A stretch of 64,000 nucleotides of DNA from Amaurobius ferox (taxonomy: Eukaryota > Arthropoda > Arachnida > Araneae > Amaurobiidae). The number at the start of each line of letters is the position of its first letter. The stretch's first letter is position 1. Shown here in pieces: positions 13,862-25,817 of the stretch. The translations under genes and the position numbers were made by a program. The stretch spans positions 126,313,822 through 126,377,821 of the forward strand of contig OX578147.1 of the NCBI GenBank assembly GCA_951213105.1, read 5' to 3'. The notes beneath the pieces are model-generated. The model was not told the origin of the DNA and did not search any database. It saw only the letters and a program-made list of their open reading frames with translations.

Positions 13862-16800
13862 TCAACTCAAGTGTTCGAACCTATGGGCCGAGAACACCTC
13901 ACATTCACAGAGAATGTGTACAGCAGTTTCTTCACTGTATTTGCAGCCTCTGCAAAGCGAATCTTTCGCGACACCCATAATATTAAGGTGTCTTTTAAGG
14001 GTGCAGTGTCCAGTAAGGAGCACGACAGCCCTTCTGATGCCAGTTCTACTGAGCCTGAATAATTCCTTCTGACGTATGCTAGGGCAATTGCAGTTGAGAA
14101 TTTTCGCCTGCCTTTGGCCCTTAGTATTACGCCAGTTTTTGCACTGAAGCTTTCTGAAGATGTCATAGACAGTTCTTCTAGTTAGTTCATTGGGAACACC
14201 CAAAGCCGGCTCAGGACCAACAAAAGGAGTACTTGAGACTTTCCTAGCCAATTCATCAGCCAGCTCATTTCCTGGAATGCCCGAATGTCCAGGCACCCAG
14301 TAGAATATGACTTCATTATTGCTAGCAATATTACACAGTGCATTATAGCACTCCCAGACAAAGGAAGACGTCATAGTAGACTTTCCTAAGGCCATAAGAG
14401 CAGCTTGACTATCAGAACAGATAAGAATCTGGTTGCTCCTATAATTTCTGTCATAGCAAAATCTACAACACATTAGAATAGCATAGACCTCAGCCTGAAA
14501 GACAGTAGCATGACTGCCTAGAGGGTAAGACATTTTAGTGCCATCATCCAGACAGCAAACACCAGCACCAGTACTGGGGCCAATCTTCGAGCCATCTGTG
14601 TACCATACAATACAATTTTGTTTATTGTAGCTGGGAGTCCTCTTCCAGTCATCTCGTGAAGGGACCTGAATTACATAGGGCTTGTCAAATGTATATCGGA
14701 CCTGTATACTATCAGATGGCATATGGAAATAAGGATGATTTATAACATTACTGTTGAGACCACTCCAAGATAAATACTTAGAATAGTCCTTCCAGTGTTT
14801 CAGATATTGAAGTCTGTTCATGCAGATGAGAGCCTCAGCTTCAATGTGCATGTAGAGAGGGTGCAATCCAAGCAAAAGTTCAAGAGTTGCAGTGGGAGTG
14901 GTTTTCATGCAACCAGAGATCGCAGTACATACCATCCTTTGAAGCTTAATTAAATCTAATTTAGCAGTTTCACATCTGACTCTAGACCACCAAATAATGG
15001 AGCCATAGGAGATGATGGGACAAATTACCATAGAGTAAATCCAATGGATAGCCTTGGGATTCAGACCCCAGGTTCTCCCAATAGCATTTCTACAAGACCA
15101 GAAGATTCTTTTGGCTTTAGTTATGCAGTATTCCAGGTGTCTCTTCCAGTTGAGACCCATGTCAAAGAAGATTCCTAAGAATTTTACCTCCTTGGAGCAT
15201 ATGAGCTTCTGACCAAAGAAGCGAATGTCTCTAAGGTTAAGAATGCGTTTTTTTGTGAACGCAACCATGGTTGTTTTCTGTGGATTTACAGAAAGTCCAG
15301 CATTTTTGCACCATGTCTCAACACTCCTAAGAGCGGTGGACATCATATCAGAGACAGTGTTACCAAATTTGCCTCTGGCAATGATGACAACATCGTCAGC
15401 ATATCCAACACAGGATACACTGGAACTAGTTAAGTTGTCCAGAAGAGAGTTTACAACTAAACACCAGAGAATTGGTGAAAGTACGCCTCCCTGCGGACAG
15501 CCTGCCAGAGCATGCACAGTCTTGTTGTCACCAAGCAAAGATGCACAGATATACCTATTAGATAATAGGTTCTTGATCCAACAAGAGATCGTCATGTCAA
15601 CACCCTTCCTATCAAGAGCATGTAGGATGGTGTCAATACGAACTTTATCAAAAGCACCCTCAATGTCAAGAAAAGTGGCTAGAGCAATTTCCTTGGCATT
15701 AAAGTTTCTCTCCAGAATAAAGGAGAGACTGTAGAGAGCAGTATCCGTAGATTTACCTGGTTGATAGGCATGCTGAGAGTTAGACAGAGGCATAGAAGCC
15801 AGAGTCACTTCCCTGATATACCTGTCAATGAGCTTTTCAATAGTCTTTAAAAGAAAAGACGTAAGGCTAATAGGCCTGAAGGATTTGGCCTCATAATAAT
15901 TATCCTTACCAATCTTTGGAATAAAGATTACCCTTGTATGCCTCCAGGCAGAAGGTACATGACCAAAGGCAATACAAGCTCTGTAGATTCTGCAGAGAAT
16001 GGGAGCAAGCATCTTAATTCCCTCCTGAAGAAGGATGGGAATGATGCCATCAATCCCCGGAGTTTTATAGGGTTTAAAAGAGTTCAAAGCCCAATTAACC
16101 CTATCCAAAGTGACCACACTCTTAGCAATGCTCCACTTACTGCTGTTACAAGTAGAAGTGAGGTGAGCAGCAGGAGTGGTGCTGTGGCAATTAGATTCAG
16201 AAACCGGAAAATGAACCCTGAACATTTCATCCAGGGTCTCTTCCCCAGTCCCAGAATAGCCACCATTAGGTAACCTAACAGTATTTAGGTTGTAATTTCT
16301 GTCTTTTGACATGAGCTTGACCATTTTTGCAGTAGCAGAAACGTCTTTGATGCCGTCGCAGTAGTTTCTCCAGGAGTTCCTCCTGGAGTCTCTGATTGCC
16401 TTATTGTAGGTAGTTAGAGCAGATTTGTAGACCTGCCATTCACCACTTTTTTTGGCTCTATTAAAGAGCTTTCTGCATTTGCTACGTAAGCAGCTGAGCT
16501 CTTTTGACCACCAAGGAACTAACCTTGGGGAGACAGCTTTAGTAGCCTTACAATTCTGGTAATATGAAAAGATAATGGATCATTGCACGTGGTCAATGGC
16601 CAAATCTATTTCAGCTGTAGAAGAGTACTTACCAGAATGATCTGCAAGCTTTGAAAGAAGATCTTCTCTGTAAGAAACCCAGTTGGTACGTTTGGGGTTC
16701 CTACCTGCTGCCATGGTCAATTTTGTAAGACCTTTAACAGAAAAGGTGATTAAACGATGATCAGACAAAGATATATCATCTGAAACAGTCCAGTTTAAAA

Positions 16801-17404
16801 CACAGTCATATGTAATATTATTACATATACTCAAGTCGATGACTTCACGTCGATTTATTGTAACAGAAGTCGGCGAGTTGCCCTTGTTGAGAATAAAAAG
16901 GTTGGAGCGGACGATGTGCTCCAAGAGATCATCGCCACGACTATTACAGTTACTACTGTCCCACACAGTATGGTGGGCATTAGCATTACAGCCAATGATC
17001 AGTCTTTTACCCTTACTACAGTACTCAATGAGACTAGTAGTGACATTGGTAAAAGTTTCTCTTTCTTCATAAGGAAGATAAGCAGAAACAAAGATGAATT
17101 CATCTAAATGCTCATTAGTTTTGAAGTTCACTCTGATGGCAACATTATCACCATCAAGGAATTCCACAAGGTGAAGAGCATTGAGTTTGTTACTAGCAAC
17201 AATACAAGCTCTAGGTCTGATACAAGATGTATCATAAAAGACATTGTAGCCCTTGATCCCAAGACCCAAAATTTTATTATTGAAGGTCCAGGGTTCCTGA
17301 ATTAGAGCAATGTCAGCCCTACCATCCATCAACCTCTTGCCAAGAATAGCAGAGGCAGAACGACTATGGTGCAGGTTGATTTGCACAGCATTAAGACAGC
17401 CCAT
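13862..17404 (-). pseudogene. LINE ORF2: endonuclease, reverse transcriptase, RNase H, CCHC; one nonsense codon
   Basis: A single frame of 1181 codons broken only by TGA at 16580-16582; no other stop occurs between the two halves. The N-terminal part is an APE-type endonuclease (INLHHS, then LIQEPW, later SDHRLITF). The RT follows, with KTPGIDG, the FRPISLTSFLLKT block, QGGVLSPILW and the catalytic GYADDVV near 15390-15410. RNase H follows (WYTDGSK, ICSDSQAAL, WVPGHSGIPGNELAD). The last 60 codons have the C-x2-C-x8-H-x4-C finger (CRGC...HILCEC). All catalytic motifs look intact, so the element was active recently or is inactivated by that stop alone. The protein would target-prime reverse transcription of its own RNA. 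Confidence 0.88.
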
Positions 17405-17434
17405 AAAAAGGAAAGAAACAAGGGCAGCAAAAAA

Positions 17435-18646
17435 CTAGGAGGGAGTGGCCTTCCTAGTATCATGAGAATGATCAGTGTCAGGCACATCATTCTCAAAATC
17501 CTGCATGCGTCTTTCCAGCTCGTCATCAGAAAGCAGTGGATTAGCATACAGCATGTTATCAGAGCTGGAAGCAATTTCCAGTTCAACAAGCTTAGGTATC
17601 ATAGTATCAACATTAGTGATACTCACCTGAGAGGAGGTTGCCTGATCTTCTGGCTGTACCTCCATCTCCATCTTCCTTTTGGGCCTTTCGTTTGGGTCCC
17701 GAAGAATCTTGAAGACTCCACGGTCCAAACCGGTATGAGCACCAAAGTCAGCTCTGCGAATCGCATCCGCAGCCTCCGAGTCCACCTCGAAGATCCATCT
17801 TACGGAGAGGGGTTCCACAAAGTTTTGCAGAACACGCCACTCCTCAGACTTCAACTCCGGGTTGAAACGGTTCAGCTGTTTCAGCAAAACGCTCGGCTCT
17901 TTAGTATAAAAATCTCTGGTCTTGAAGGCCACCTTCACAGGTTTGGGTAGATCATTGGCACTCAAGACTTTGAGTACCTCACCTAAAACCTGTTTGTTAT
18001 TGTGGAAGGTTTTCTTAATCCATTCCACAGTAGTTGCATCATTGCACTGAAGCACCAAGGCTCCAGCATATAAACCAGAACCATGGATCTTCGGAAGTTG
18101 CTCACCAGTGGGTATCTCATCTATTTTACCGAGAATCTCCATCTGTATGATGTCAACCTCTTCCTTGCTCAGCTTACTTGAAGGGAAGGAATCTTTAATG
18201 ACTGCCATCTTTATAACCTGGACTGCATGAGCATATGATCCAGGTTGGATGTCAGTCCTTGATCTCTTTTTATTGACCAGATCTCTGGGAGAGGGTGTGG
18301 CTCTATCCGACCTAAGTCGTTTGGTGCCTCCGACCTTCTCTTTGACAGCACCAGCTTTTGCAAACTTCTGGTCTAGCTGCCTAGGAATGCGCCTCCTCCT
18401 GCGCCTCTGTGCCTTTGTGAGTACTTCCTGCGTCTCAGCCATGGTTTCAGTGTGTCGGTCACCAAGGCTCGCGACTCCACTTCCTTCCACAGCCAGACTG
18501 CAGTTTTCCTCCTTTTTACCAAGATTCAACCCCAGAGGAGCTGTCTCAATGGCTGATTGGGAATCACACGAAGGTGTAACCAATCCTTCAACACTTTCTC
18601 TATGGCAGCATGGAGAGCTAGGAAATGGAACATCTAGAATCTCCAT
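17435..18646 (-). CDS. LINE ORF1 protein (nucleic-acid-binding, possibly DUF4780-like)
   Basis: About 403 codons from the first ATG (18644-18646); the open frame runs a few codons further upstream without an ATG. The N-terminal third is basic, with RRRRRR-like clusters and KKRSR, fitting RNA binding and nuclear entry. The central part (KLSKEEVDIIQMEIL through the WIKKTF and WRVLQNF segments) resembles the ORF1 domain often annotated DUF4780 in arthropod LINEs; that is recollection, not a search result. The C-terminus is acidic. No CCHC knuckles are visible here. It is in the same frame as ORF2 and ends about 30 bp before the ORF2 ATG, which suggests translation by reinitiation. The frame is uninterrupted. 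Confidence 0.75.
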   Translation of the reverse strand: MEILDVPFPSSPCCHRESVEGLVTPSCDSQSAIETAPLGLNLGKKEENCSLAVEGSGVASLGDRHTETMAETQEVLTKAQRRRRRRIPRQLDQKFAKAGAVKEKVGGTKRLRSDRATPSPRDLVNKKRSRTDIQPGSYAHAVQVIKMAVIKDSFPSSKLSKEEVDIIQMEILGKIDEIPTGEQLPKIHGSGLYAGALVLQCNDATTVEWIKKTFHNNKQVLGEVLKVLSANDLPKPVKVAFKTRDFYTKEPSVLLKQLNRFNPELKSEEWRVLQNFVEPLSVRWIFEVDSEAADAIRRADFGAHTGLDRGVFKILRDPNERPKRKMEMEVQPEDQATSSQVSITNVDTMIPKLVELEIASSSDNMLYANPLLSDDELERRMQDFENDVPDTDHSHDTRKATPS

Positions 18647-19391
18647 GCTGTATCCACTAATGAGAAAAACCACGGATTACTTCCAGTTTGATCGGAGTCC
18701 CCGCTAGGCCCCGTCTCCCCACACTTTTCTAACGTGAAAAGTGTAACTGCCGGAGTCATTCGCAAAGCTGGATGATGAGGAGTGGGCCATAACGTGCACC
18801 AGGTGCACAGGGCCCAGAGATCAACAAGGATCCAAGGGGGATTTCTCGATATGAAACACTCCCCACCATCCAACCAACGCAACCAAGGGACTCAGCCTCT
18901 GGAACCGTTTACTACAAACGTTTCTTAAAAGCAATACTACAGATCCACGCCGCTTTGCCCTTTTCACAACACAACCACATGGTCCCGTTCCCGAGCCCAA
19001 AATGGTATACCGTACGGCAGAGGCCGAAGGGTGGTACTAAGGCCCATAAAGCAGAAGTGATGTTTACTAGGGGCTCGGCATTGATGCAATCTGCAGCTAG
19101 GAGGAAAAGATCGCTTAGGTACCTCGGGATTGCAACACCCGTATCCACAAAAGAAGTGGAACCCTGAGGATTTTACAGGGCGAGGCAGTATGCCTTACTC
19201 CCAACCCTCAACCTGGAGGACCAGGATACCTCATTTTGTTGTGAACCTCATTTTGTTGTGAACCTCACCTTAGACCTGCCCGGCATGGGAGACCCTACCA
19301 GTAGCAAAAGCTACCGCCGGCATAGCTCTTAGGATCATCGGAACACTCAAGCTCCACTACCACGTCAAGGCGCAGGTATCAGTCGGTGGAG
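18647..19391 (-). other. LINE 5' leader with GC-rich hairpins
   Basis: GC-rich compared with its surroundings, as expected for an internal promoter and leader. It has a perfect hairpin GTAGC-AAAA-GCTAC at 19301-19314 and a 17-bp direct duplication (CCTCATTTTGTTGTGAA) at about 19230-19264. Short frames here are not conserved proteins as far as can be seen. Confidence 0.5.
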
Positions 19392-19403
19392 AATACGTCT
19401 GTT

Positions 19404-22400
19404 AGTTTAAACAGTTTTCCTAAGGCCTATGATGCGATTCCTCTCAAAACCCAACAACTGTTCCTAGAGCCATAGAGTATGTCTCAATAGAATCTTTGTA
19501 CACAATTTGCAGTATCAAAGCAGGAAATAAAGTTTCATTTGCCTGTGAGTGAGAACACTGGTCGTTTAAAATGCTGCACTTTGCGTCCTTTTAATGAGCC
19601 CTATAATATCATTGGCACTGACAGTTTACAACATGCATGCCAAGTTTAACGACTGCAGCTGAATTTTTTTTGCAACAGTGTATTTTCTTAACAGAAAAAA
19701 GCAGTATAGTGGACCTTTTAACAGAAAGGTTCCCTATAGAAAAAGAAAAAAATTGTATACATTAACTTACCTGCATTTCATTAGAGCTTGGGAATCTAGT
19801 AATTGAGGTCAGGATTAGATGGTGACAGAGTTCCTACCTGTTCAGTTAAGAAATTAGAAAACTATCAATATTTAACATATAATATGTTGTAAATAATCCT
19901 ACCAAATATAAAAATCAGTTTTTTTAAAAATAAAGTGTTTATAGGCACATGTCCACAAGATTTTTCATCACATATGGAAGGACATTTCATTCACGTATGT
20001 TTAAAATGTATAAATACAGCTAGATGCGGAACAAAATTCGAAACTAAAAGGTTCTTCAGGTTTCAGTTTTGTTCCATGTAGAGTGAATTTATACCATCTA
20101 AGCTATTTATGTTGTATAAAAAAACCTTACTAGTAAACAAAATGAAATTACAAATAACTGGGAGCTAAAATTTCTGAAACATATTGGAAATGTTACATTA
20201 TTATAAGTGTGCAGAATAAGTATAAAATACAATTTAAACTGTACAATTAAATTTAACTTTGTAATAAGAAATTATAAATGTAAGTAAATCCCAGAGAAAC
20301 ATAAAATACTTACGACTTTCCTGTATAACCACTACTTGTTTTAAAAAAATTTCATTTTGAAAATAAATGATGAAATTGCGATACCAAGCACAAAAAATGC
20401 AAAGTATAACTTTGAGAATGGAGACATAAGAATCAAATTAAAAATTAAAATAAAAAGCTTTTAATGAAAACTATAACATACAGAGTAATATAAAATAATA
20501 TCTAACTGTAAATAAAATCGTATCTGTTTACAGAACCACCAAAACAAAATGATAAATGACAAAAAAATATATCACAAACTTTTGAAGTGCATAAGACTAT
20601 TATGTAACTTATAAAATAAAAATGTTTAAATATGTAATTATTTGTAAATAGGTTCCAAATATGACAAAATAAGAATGTGATTGTTGCATATGTTAAACTG
20701 AAAAGATAATTTTTATTTTGTCTGCAAAATTAGTTACAATTTTGGAAGTTTTCACATACAGACTATGCATGTACATCTACGTTTCATACCTCTGACTTGT
20801 ATAACAACATATTAAGATAGACTTAACATATTAAAACTTGTTACAATGGCATTTCCAACTGCTCCATTTAATATTATAGCAGAAAACTTGAAAATATGTA
20901 TGTCATATTTGATGATTACACACAAAAATTCAAATATAACCGTTCATTATTTTCTGATGATCAGCTAAATTTAATCAATAACCAAGTAAATAATAAATAT
21001 CACACACACACACAATACCGCATCTTACTACACAAGTAAACCTTTTAAAATCTTTAATTACTTTAACTAATAAAAGAAAAATTAGAAGCAAAACTGCTGA
21101 TTGCATCATAAAAAACAGATATATATTTTCTTAAACCAAACGGGAAATATACAGATAAGACACTTTTGTGTTTATCTTTATTTACAGTATTATTAAAATA
21201 TAAGCTGATTAAGGTAATATTAAATTTTGAAATATAGTATGTGTCATCTTAACATGTATCTTCGAGATTCATTTTATATGAAAGAAGTGATTGAGGTAAC
21301 AATGGCAGCAAATATATTATATAATATTGTCATAATTTGTGAGTTTATATCCTTAAACTTTAAACATAAGCAAAGTTTCATAGATGTACTTTTCCCGTTT
21401 GTTTTTTAAACAAGCTCTTTTTACAATATAATCAGCATTTCTGCTTCAAATATTTTTTTTATTGGGTGAATTAATTAGAGGTTATGAATGGTATGTTTAT
21501 TAGTACAATGTAGTGGAAAATTTTGAATACTGTTTGCGGAAACAAGGATAATAAAATTTAGATAAGTACACTTCTTGAGAGCTAACAATTCTTGACAGGT
21601 ATCACTTATTAGAATTGGATAAAGTATTCGTGAGTTTGTTAATAGTCATCATCCAAGACGATTAATGCACGGCAACACTAACAGATTCAGGGGGGGGGGG
21701 GGGGGCTAGAGGGCTAAAGTCCCCAAAATTAAATAATCTGCACTAGATGAAATGACATTTTTTCCCCATATTGTACACCCTTGTACAAGGTTAAAAAACA
21801 CTTAAATTGTACCTTTGTACAATATAAGGTTAAAAAAAACTTACCCCCCCCCCCCCCCTCAAATGGTAAAAACAAAATTATAAAACAGAAGGATTTGAAA
21901 CATTTCGTCCATGCATGATTAGAAAACTTGAAACATGTTAATAAATCATATGCTTATAGAGATGTTTACATAATTAAAATTAAAGCAAATTAAGAAATTT
22001 ATAACATTCTAAACTTTATTTTTGTGTTCCGAGTATTAAAAAGATTCAAACTACAATATAATTTATATTTTACCTATTCAATTACACTTCAGAAAAATTG
22101 AAATATTTTGCTATACAAGTGAAATTTCGTAAAAACTGAATAATCGCGATCTTCCGATTTCTGTCGGAAATCATTAAGTTTTACCTAGGCGGACATTAAT
22201 ATATTGATGTCGGACTAGGTTTTGATTAACTATAAAAATTTTATATCAGCAGTTAACATAATAAAAGAGAAACAAAATTCCTTACCGTTGCACGTGAAAG
22301 TAGTTCGTTCATGGGTTTATAATCAAGATGGACGCCGGAAGTCGTTCTGCACAGAGCGGTTGACTGACGAAAGATGCATGGTGCGCCCTCTAGGTTAACG

Positions 22401-22565
22401 GAAATTCCAGAAGACATCATAAAACACTTCAAATGTAGTACGATTGGAACACATTGCAAGATGGTCTTGAGTAAGACGTCTGTGGACGTCGTGCTTAGGG
22501 TATGACAGTTGTAGGATTTACGGGAGCTTTATTGGCTGTCCACTAGAAGTCTGTGGTTGTATGGG
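19404..22565. repeat. Right part of block H2 with the transposon right end, outer copy
   Basis: Counterpart of 7116-10097 and non-coding. It differs by an extra segment between a G16 run (21690-21705) and about 21985, and by a small (CA)n tract near 21002-21013. It ends GGTTGTATGGG; sequence after that leads into the kinesin splice acceptor. Confidence 0.6.
21690..21858. repeat. G16 ... C15 homopolymer pair, potential hairpin
   Basis: A run of 16 G at 21690 and a run of 15 C ending at 21858 bracket about 138 bp. They could pair as a G:C stem. The inner copy has only the G run (near 9497-9515). Confidence 0.7.
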
Positions 22566-22636
22566 TTCTGCCAGAGTTTAGATATTTTAATATGAACAGA
22601 TGGTATATGCTTTCTAAATAATTTGTTCTCTTGCAG

Positions 22637-22831
22637 CCAGACCTTGATGATTGCCTGTGTTTCTCCCTCTGATCGAGACTTTATGGAGACCTTAAATACT
22701 TTAAAATATGCCAACACAGCAAAAAATATTCGAAATAAGATTTGTATCAACCAAGACAAGTCTAGTCAAACAATTACTTTGCTACGAAGAGAAATTCAAC
22801 AACTTATGTTGAATTAATGGAATATCAGCAG
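22637..22831 (+). CDS. KIF21-like: Kinesin-4 (KIF21-like) exon: C-terminal end of the motor domain, one-base frameshift
   Basis: The acceptor CTTGCAG precedes it and a GTATAT donor follows. The frame reads [19 protein letters not shown] then [15 protein letters not shown], the end of a kinesin motor head (beta8 to alpha6) with the kinesin-wide LKYA-x-x-A-x-x-I signature. It best fits KIF21A/B. The tail, LRREIQQLM, matches the KIF21 neck. One base is missing near 22811-22815: the annotated frame then hits TAA, while the +1 frame reads the expected ELMEY before the donor. KIF21 is a plus-end microtubule motor and growth regulator. The upstream motor exons are not seen in this window. As read, the copy would be truncated in the neck unless the missing base is a sequencing error. 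Confidence 0.88.
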
Positions 22832-25630
22832 GTATATACAAAGTTTTGTTTCATTCTTGTCACTTTCATTTCATTGTATGTTATAGTATATCTATTTTGA
22901 ATCATAGAATTCTACTTTTTTTGCATTTTCTTGCAAATTAATATTTATGTATTTTACGAAACACAAAGTAACCTTATTTCCATCTTATACAGTCTGTGAT
23001 TTTGACAAATTTACATGAGGGAGTACATAAAAAGTAAAAATTTTACATGTGGATAAAAATGCCATTTATAAGTAAATATTTTCTTTTTAATTAAAAATTG
23101 TATATTAATCAAGTGCCCTGCTTTTTTTTTTTTTTTTATACATACTTTTAAAAAAATGGAACCAATATAATAGTGAAATTCAATTAATATTTTGTGTCAT
23201 TCTATAAAAAACCATAATATTTTTCTGAAATTTGCTAACCCATTTTTAAAATTCTGAAATATTTTGTGGTAATTACATGTAATTTAAAGACTGTTAGAAT
23301 TCTATTTCATTTTCCAAGAGTTTCAACTGCCATTCTGTTTTTAAAGTTCCAAATGGATGTCATAGCAGAGCAAAAAAGAGCTTCCACAAAACTTTATGTT
23401 TTTGTCAATAGCTTGCAACCATGTAGCTGGATAGGACAAAATTTTCTGAAGAGAAAACATGTCACACTAGATGTTGATATGTAACAATCGACACATCTCA
23501 AGTTTAAAGATTTCCGAAATAGGGTTTAAATCTTGAGTTTGAGTATTGGCATTGAACCATTTTTTTCATTTTGGAGTGTTTTTATCTCAAGGTCTCTGTG
23601 CACGATATAAAAAGTTGAGTCAATAAATTGATCATTCAAGTTCTGCTTTCACAACTTTCAATTTACATTAGGTGATTTATTAAACAAACTGTTTTTCTCA
23701 CTTCTGCTAACTTGGTCTATTTACATGGTTCAATTTATTTAATGTGCAACTTTCTTGTTATTCGACTGCAGAGCACTCATGATCTTGTTGTTTACAATAT
23801 TTTTGATTACTTTATTATTATTTGTAGTAATGTTTCTTCTTTCTCTTTATAAATGTGTTGCTTTTTTTCTTTATGTGTAAGTACTATATTTTTAATACGT
23901 TTTTCAAACATTTGCGATGTCACGTTTCAGATAGAATTTTCTACCAAAAGCTTTTAAAAAGAATAAGAAAAATCATATCATGAAAATGTTGTTAAAAAAG
24001 AATTAAGTAATTTGACATAAATTTCACTAAATATGAAAATGTATTAACTGTAATAGTTTAATTTCTCATTTTAAATTATTAATTCAGTGCATGTTGTGCT
24101 GGCGCTATCTATATATAAGTATTGTAAACAAAACATGATAAATTTATACTACATAGTTTAAGATTTTAATAGTAAATACTTAATTATCTTATGATAGTAA
24201 TTGCAAACAAAGTTAAATTTCAATGAAAAAGTTTTGAAAAATTTAATTTTAAGATCTCCTCATAAAATTAGAGCAATAGAATCCTTATAAGTAGAATCTC
24301 AGAACAAAAAACGAGTTGAAAAAAAAGCTAAAATGAAACACACAAATTCAAATTAATTGAATTAAAAATGCGTATGTAAAGTAAAAATATATAAATAAAG
24401 TAGTCAAATATGCATCTCATGCACGAGCAAAACAGAAATCTGTAAAAAAATATAAAACAGAATTGTGACGCCATACTCAGTGAGTGTTCTGATTGGTCAG
24501 TTACAGTTAAGAAATTGTACAGTCTTTGTGGTTGCAAAGGTTTGTTCAAGAAATTGTACCATTCAACTTCCATTTTACATGATGCAAGTTCCCACAATAA
24601 GTTGACCATTCAATTTATTGATACAACTTCTTGCATCGTGTACAGGGGCACGCTAAAAAGACAATCAATGAGTATAATTTGGATATTATATTGTCCATTG
24701 AAGTCACTAACTGGAAGCCCTAAAAATATTTCTAAATATTTATTCTTTTTTATTAAAATGAGCTCAAATTTGGACAGTTTTTTATGATATATATCAGCAG
24801 ATAGCATGAAATGTTCTCTTATCAAACAAATTTGTCCCATAAATGTATGGGGCTGCAAATTATGTCTATGGACAAAATGTAAGTTTTTATTTTATATTCT
24901 ATATATCAGCAGACAGCATAAAATGTTGTTTTCAAAAAATTAGAATAGAATTTTTTTTAATTTTAAAAATACATTGATTTGAAATCAAACTATTGGTTTC
25001 ATAAAAAGTATTTTAGTTTAAATTATTAATAGCATTTATTAGAGGGACTATATAACTTTCAGAGACTTTTAGTTTTCCCTATATTCCTCTGCTGTCACAT
25101 TAAGTTTGCTGCAAATGAGATAGAATTTTTTGTAATTTGTATGTTTAAAACATAAAGTATTGACATTTTAGGTTTTCATAGCATTATTTCCTATAGAGAT
25201 ACAGGGTAATTCCTGCAGCAATAGTGGTTTAATCTCTGGGAAATTGGTAGTTTGAGCTACACCAGTGTTAAAATAATGCATATTGAAACAAGCCATCCAA
25301 GTGCATGTAATCCATCAATAAAACTGACCTGTTGCCAACTTAAAATAATTATTTTTTAAGTAAACTTATGAAAGATTGAATTGCAAATGAAATCTCATTA
25401 GAATGTACATTTTTTTTAAAATTTTTCTACTAGTTATGATATAAGTAAGTGAACCTAAACAATATGGAATATGAATGCATATTGAAAAGATTGACTGAAG
25501 TGTCACATTTAAATTTTGATAATATGTTTTATTTTAATATTAATTTAAATGATATAATAGCTACAAAAATGATAAATATCATGCCAAACAGCTGTACAGA
25601 GTATATGACATTTCTTGAATTTGATCTTAG
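22832..25630 (+). other. Kinesin intron, no other feature seen
   Basis: AT-rich, with a T15-type run near 23122. Short frames at 23266-23484, 24328-24609 and 24515-24787 overlap each other on opposite strands and show no domain. Nothing else is supported. Confidence 0.6.
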
Positions 25631-25817
25631 GGTAAACGTGTCATTGGTAATAATGGAGAAGAACAAGTGAACGATATGTTCCATGAAAATATGTTCTTAG
25701 AATCTGAAGTTAACAACTTGAGAGGTCGATTAAAAGCAATTCAAGAAACTCTGGATCGCCAAACCAGGAGGGTTACTGATCTTCAAGCTGAAAAGGATGC
25801 TGGTCTATGGATAGCAG
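25631..25817 (+). CDS. KIF21-like: Kinesin-4 (KIF21-like) exon: start of the coiled coil
   Basis: The acceptor TTAG at 25627-25630 and donor GTGAAT at 25818 bound 187 bp that read GKRVIGNNGEEQVNDMFHEN and then an ESEVNNLRGRLKAIQETLD heptad region. The GKRVI...NDMFHEN segment is a hallmark of KIF21 proteins just after the motor neck, followed by the first coiled coil used for dimerisation. The exon enters in phase 0, matching the end of the previous exon in its +1 frame, and leaves in phase 1. It has no lesion. The apparent 73-codon frame at 25449-25670 reads through the acceptor in another frame and is spurious. Confidence 0.88.

Larger units (their letters stand above)
13687..19391 (-). mobile_element. 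Full-length non-LTR retrotransposon (LINE) with RNase H, LOA/R1/I-like
   Basis: A 5.7-kb element on the minus strand interrupts the outer H2 block; the inner copy shows the uninterrupted site near 7190. The 12-bp target duplication AATACGTCTGTT lies at 13675-13686 and 19392-19403. The order on the minus strand is GC-rich 5' leader (19391-18647), ORF1 (18646-17435), a gap of about 30 bp, ORF2 (17404-13862), a short 3' region, and a tail of ATTC repeats at 13687-13700. Presence of a 5' leader means it is not 5'-truncated. ORF2 encodes endonuclease, reverse transcriptase, RNase H and a CCHC finger, the layout of LOA, R1 and I groups; the exact clade is not resolved by eye. Confidence 0.9.
660..22565. 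mobile_element. Outer copy of a large DNA-transposon-like repeat, interrupted by a second copy of itself and by a LINE
   Basis: The left edge begins CCCCACACAAC and the right edge, read on the other strand, begins CCCATACAACC, so the two edges form a short imperfect terminal inverted repeat. The outer copy is the sum of 660-935, block H1 at 936-1083 and the long block H2 from about 10098 to 22565. H2 also contains a piggyBac derivative (12533-13595) and a LINE (13687-19391). Everything from about 1084 to 10097 is a second copy inserted between H1 and H2. No transposase is recognisable, so the copy is non-autonomous or very decayed. Superfamily is unknown and no clear target duplication was found at the outer ends. 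Confidence 0.55.

Noticed and set aside
15225..15734. 169-codon + strand frame across the LINE
   Set aside because: It is the antisense shadow of the reverse transcriptase frame and has no domain of its own. The same applies to the + strand frames at 15938-16273, 17366-17950 and 18249-18707.
25449..25670. 73-codon frame overlapping a kinesin exon
   Set aside because: It reads through the splice acceptor in a different frame from the GKRVI coding sequence.
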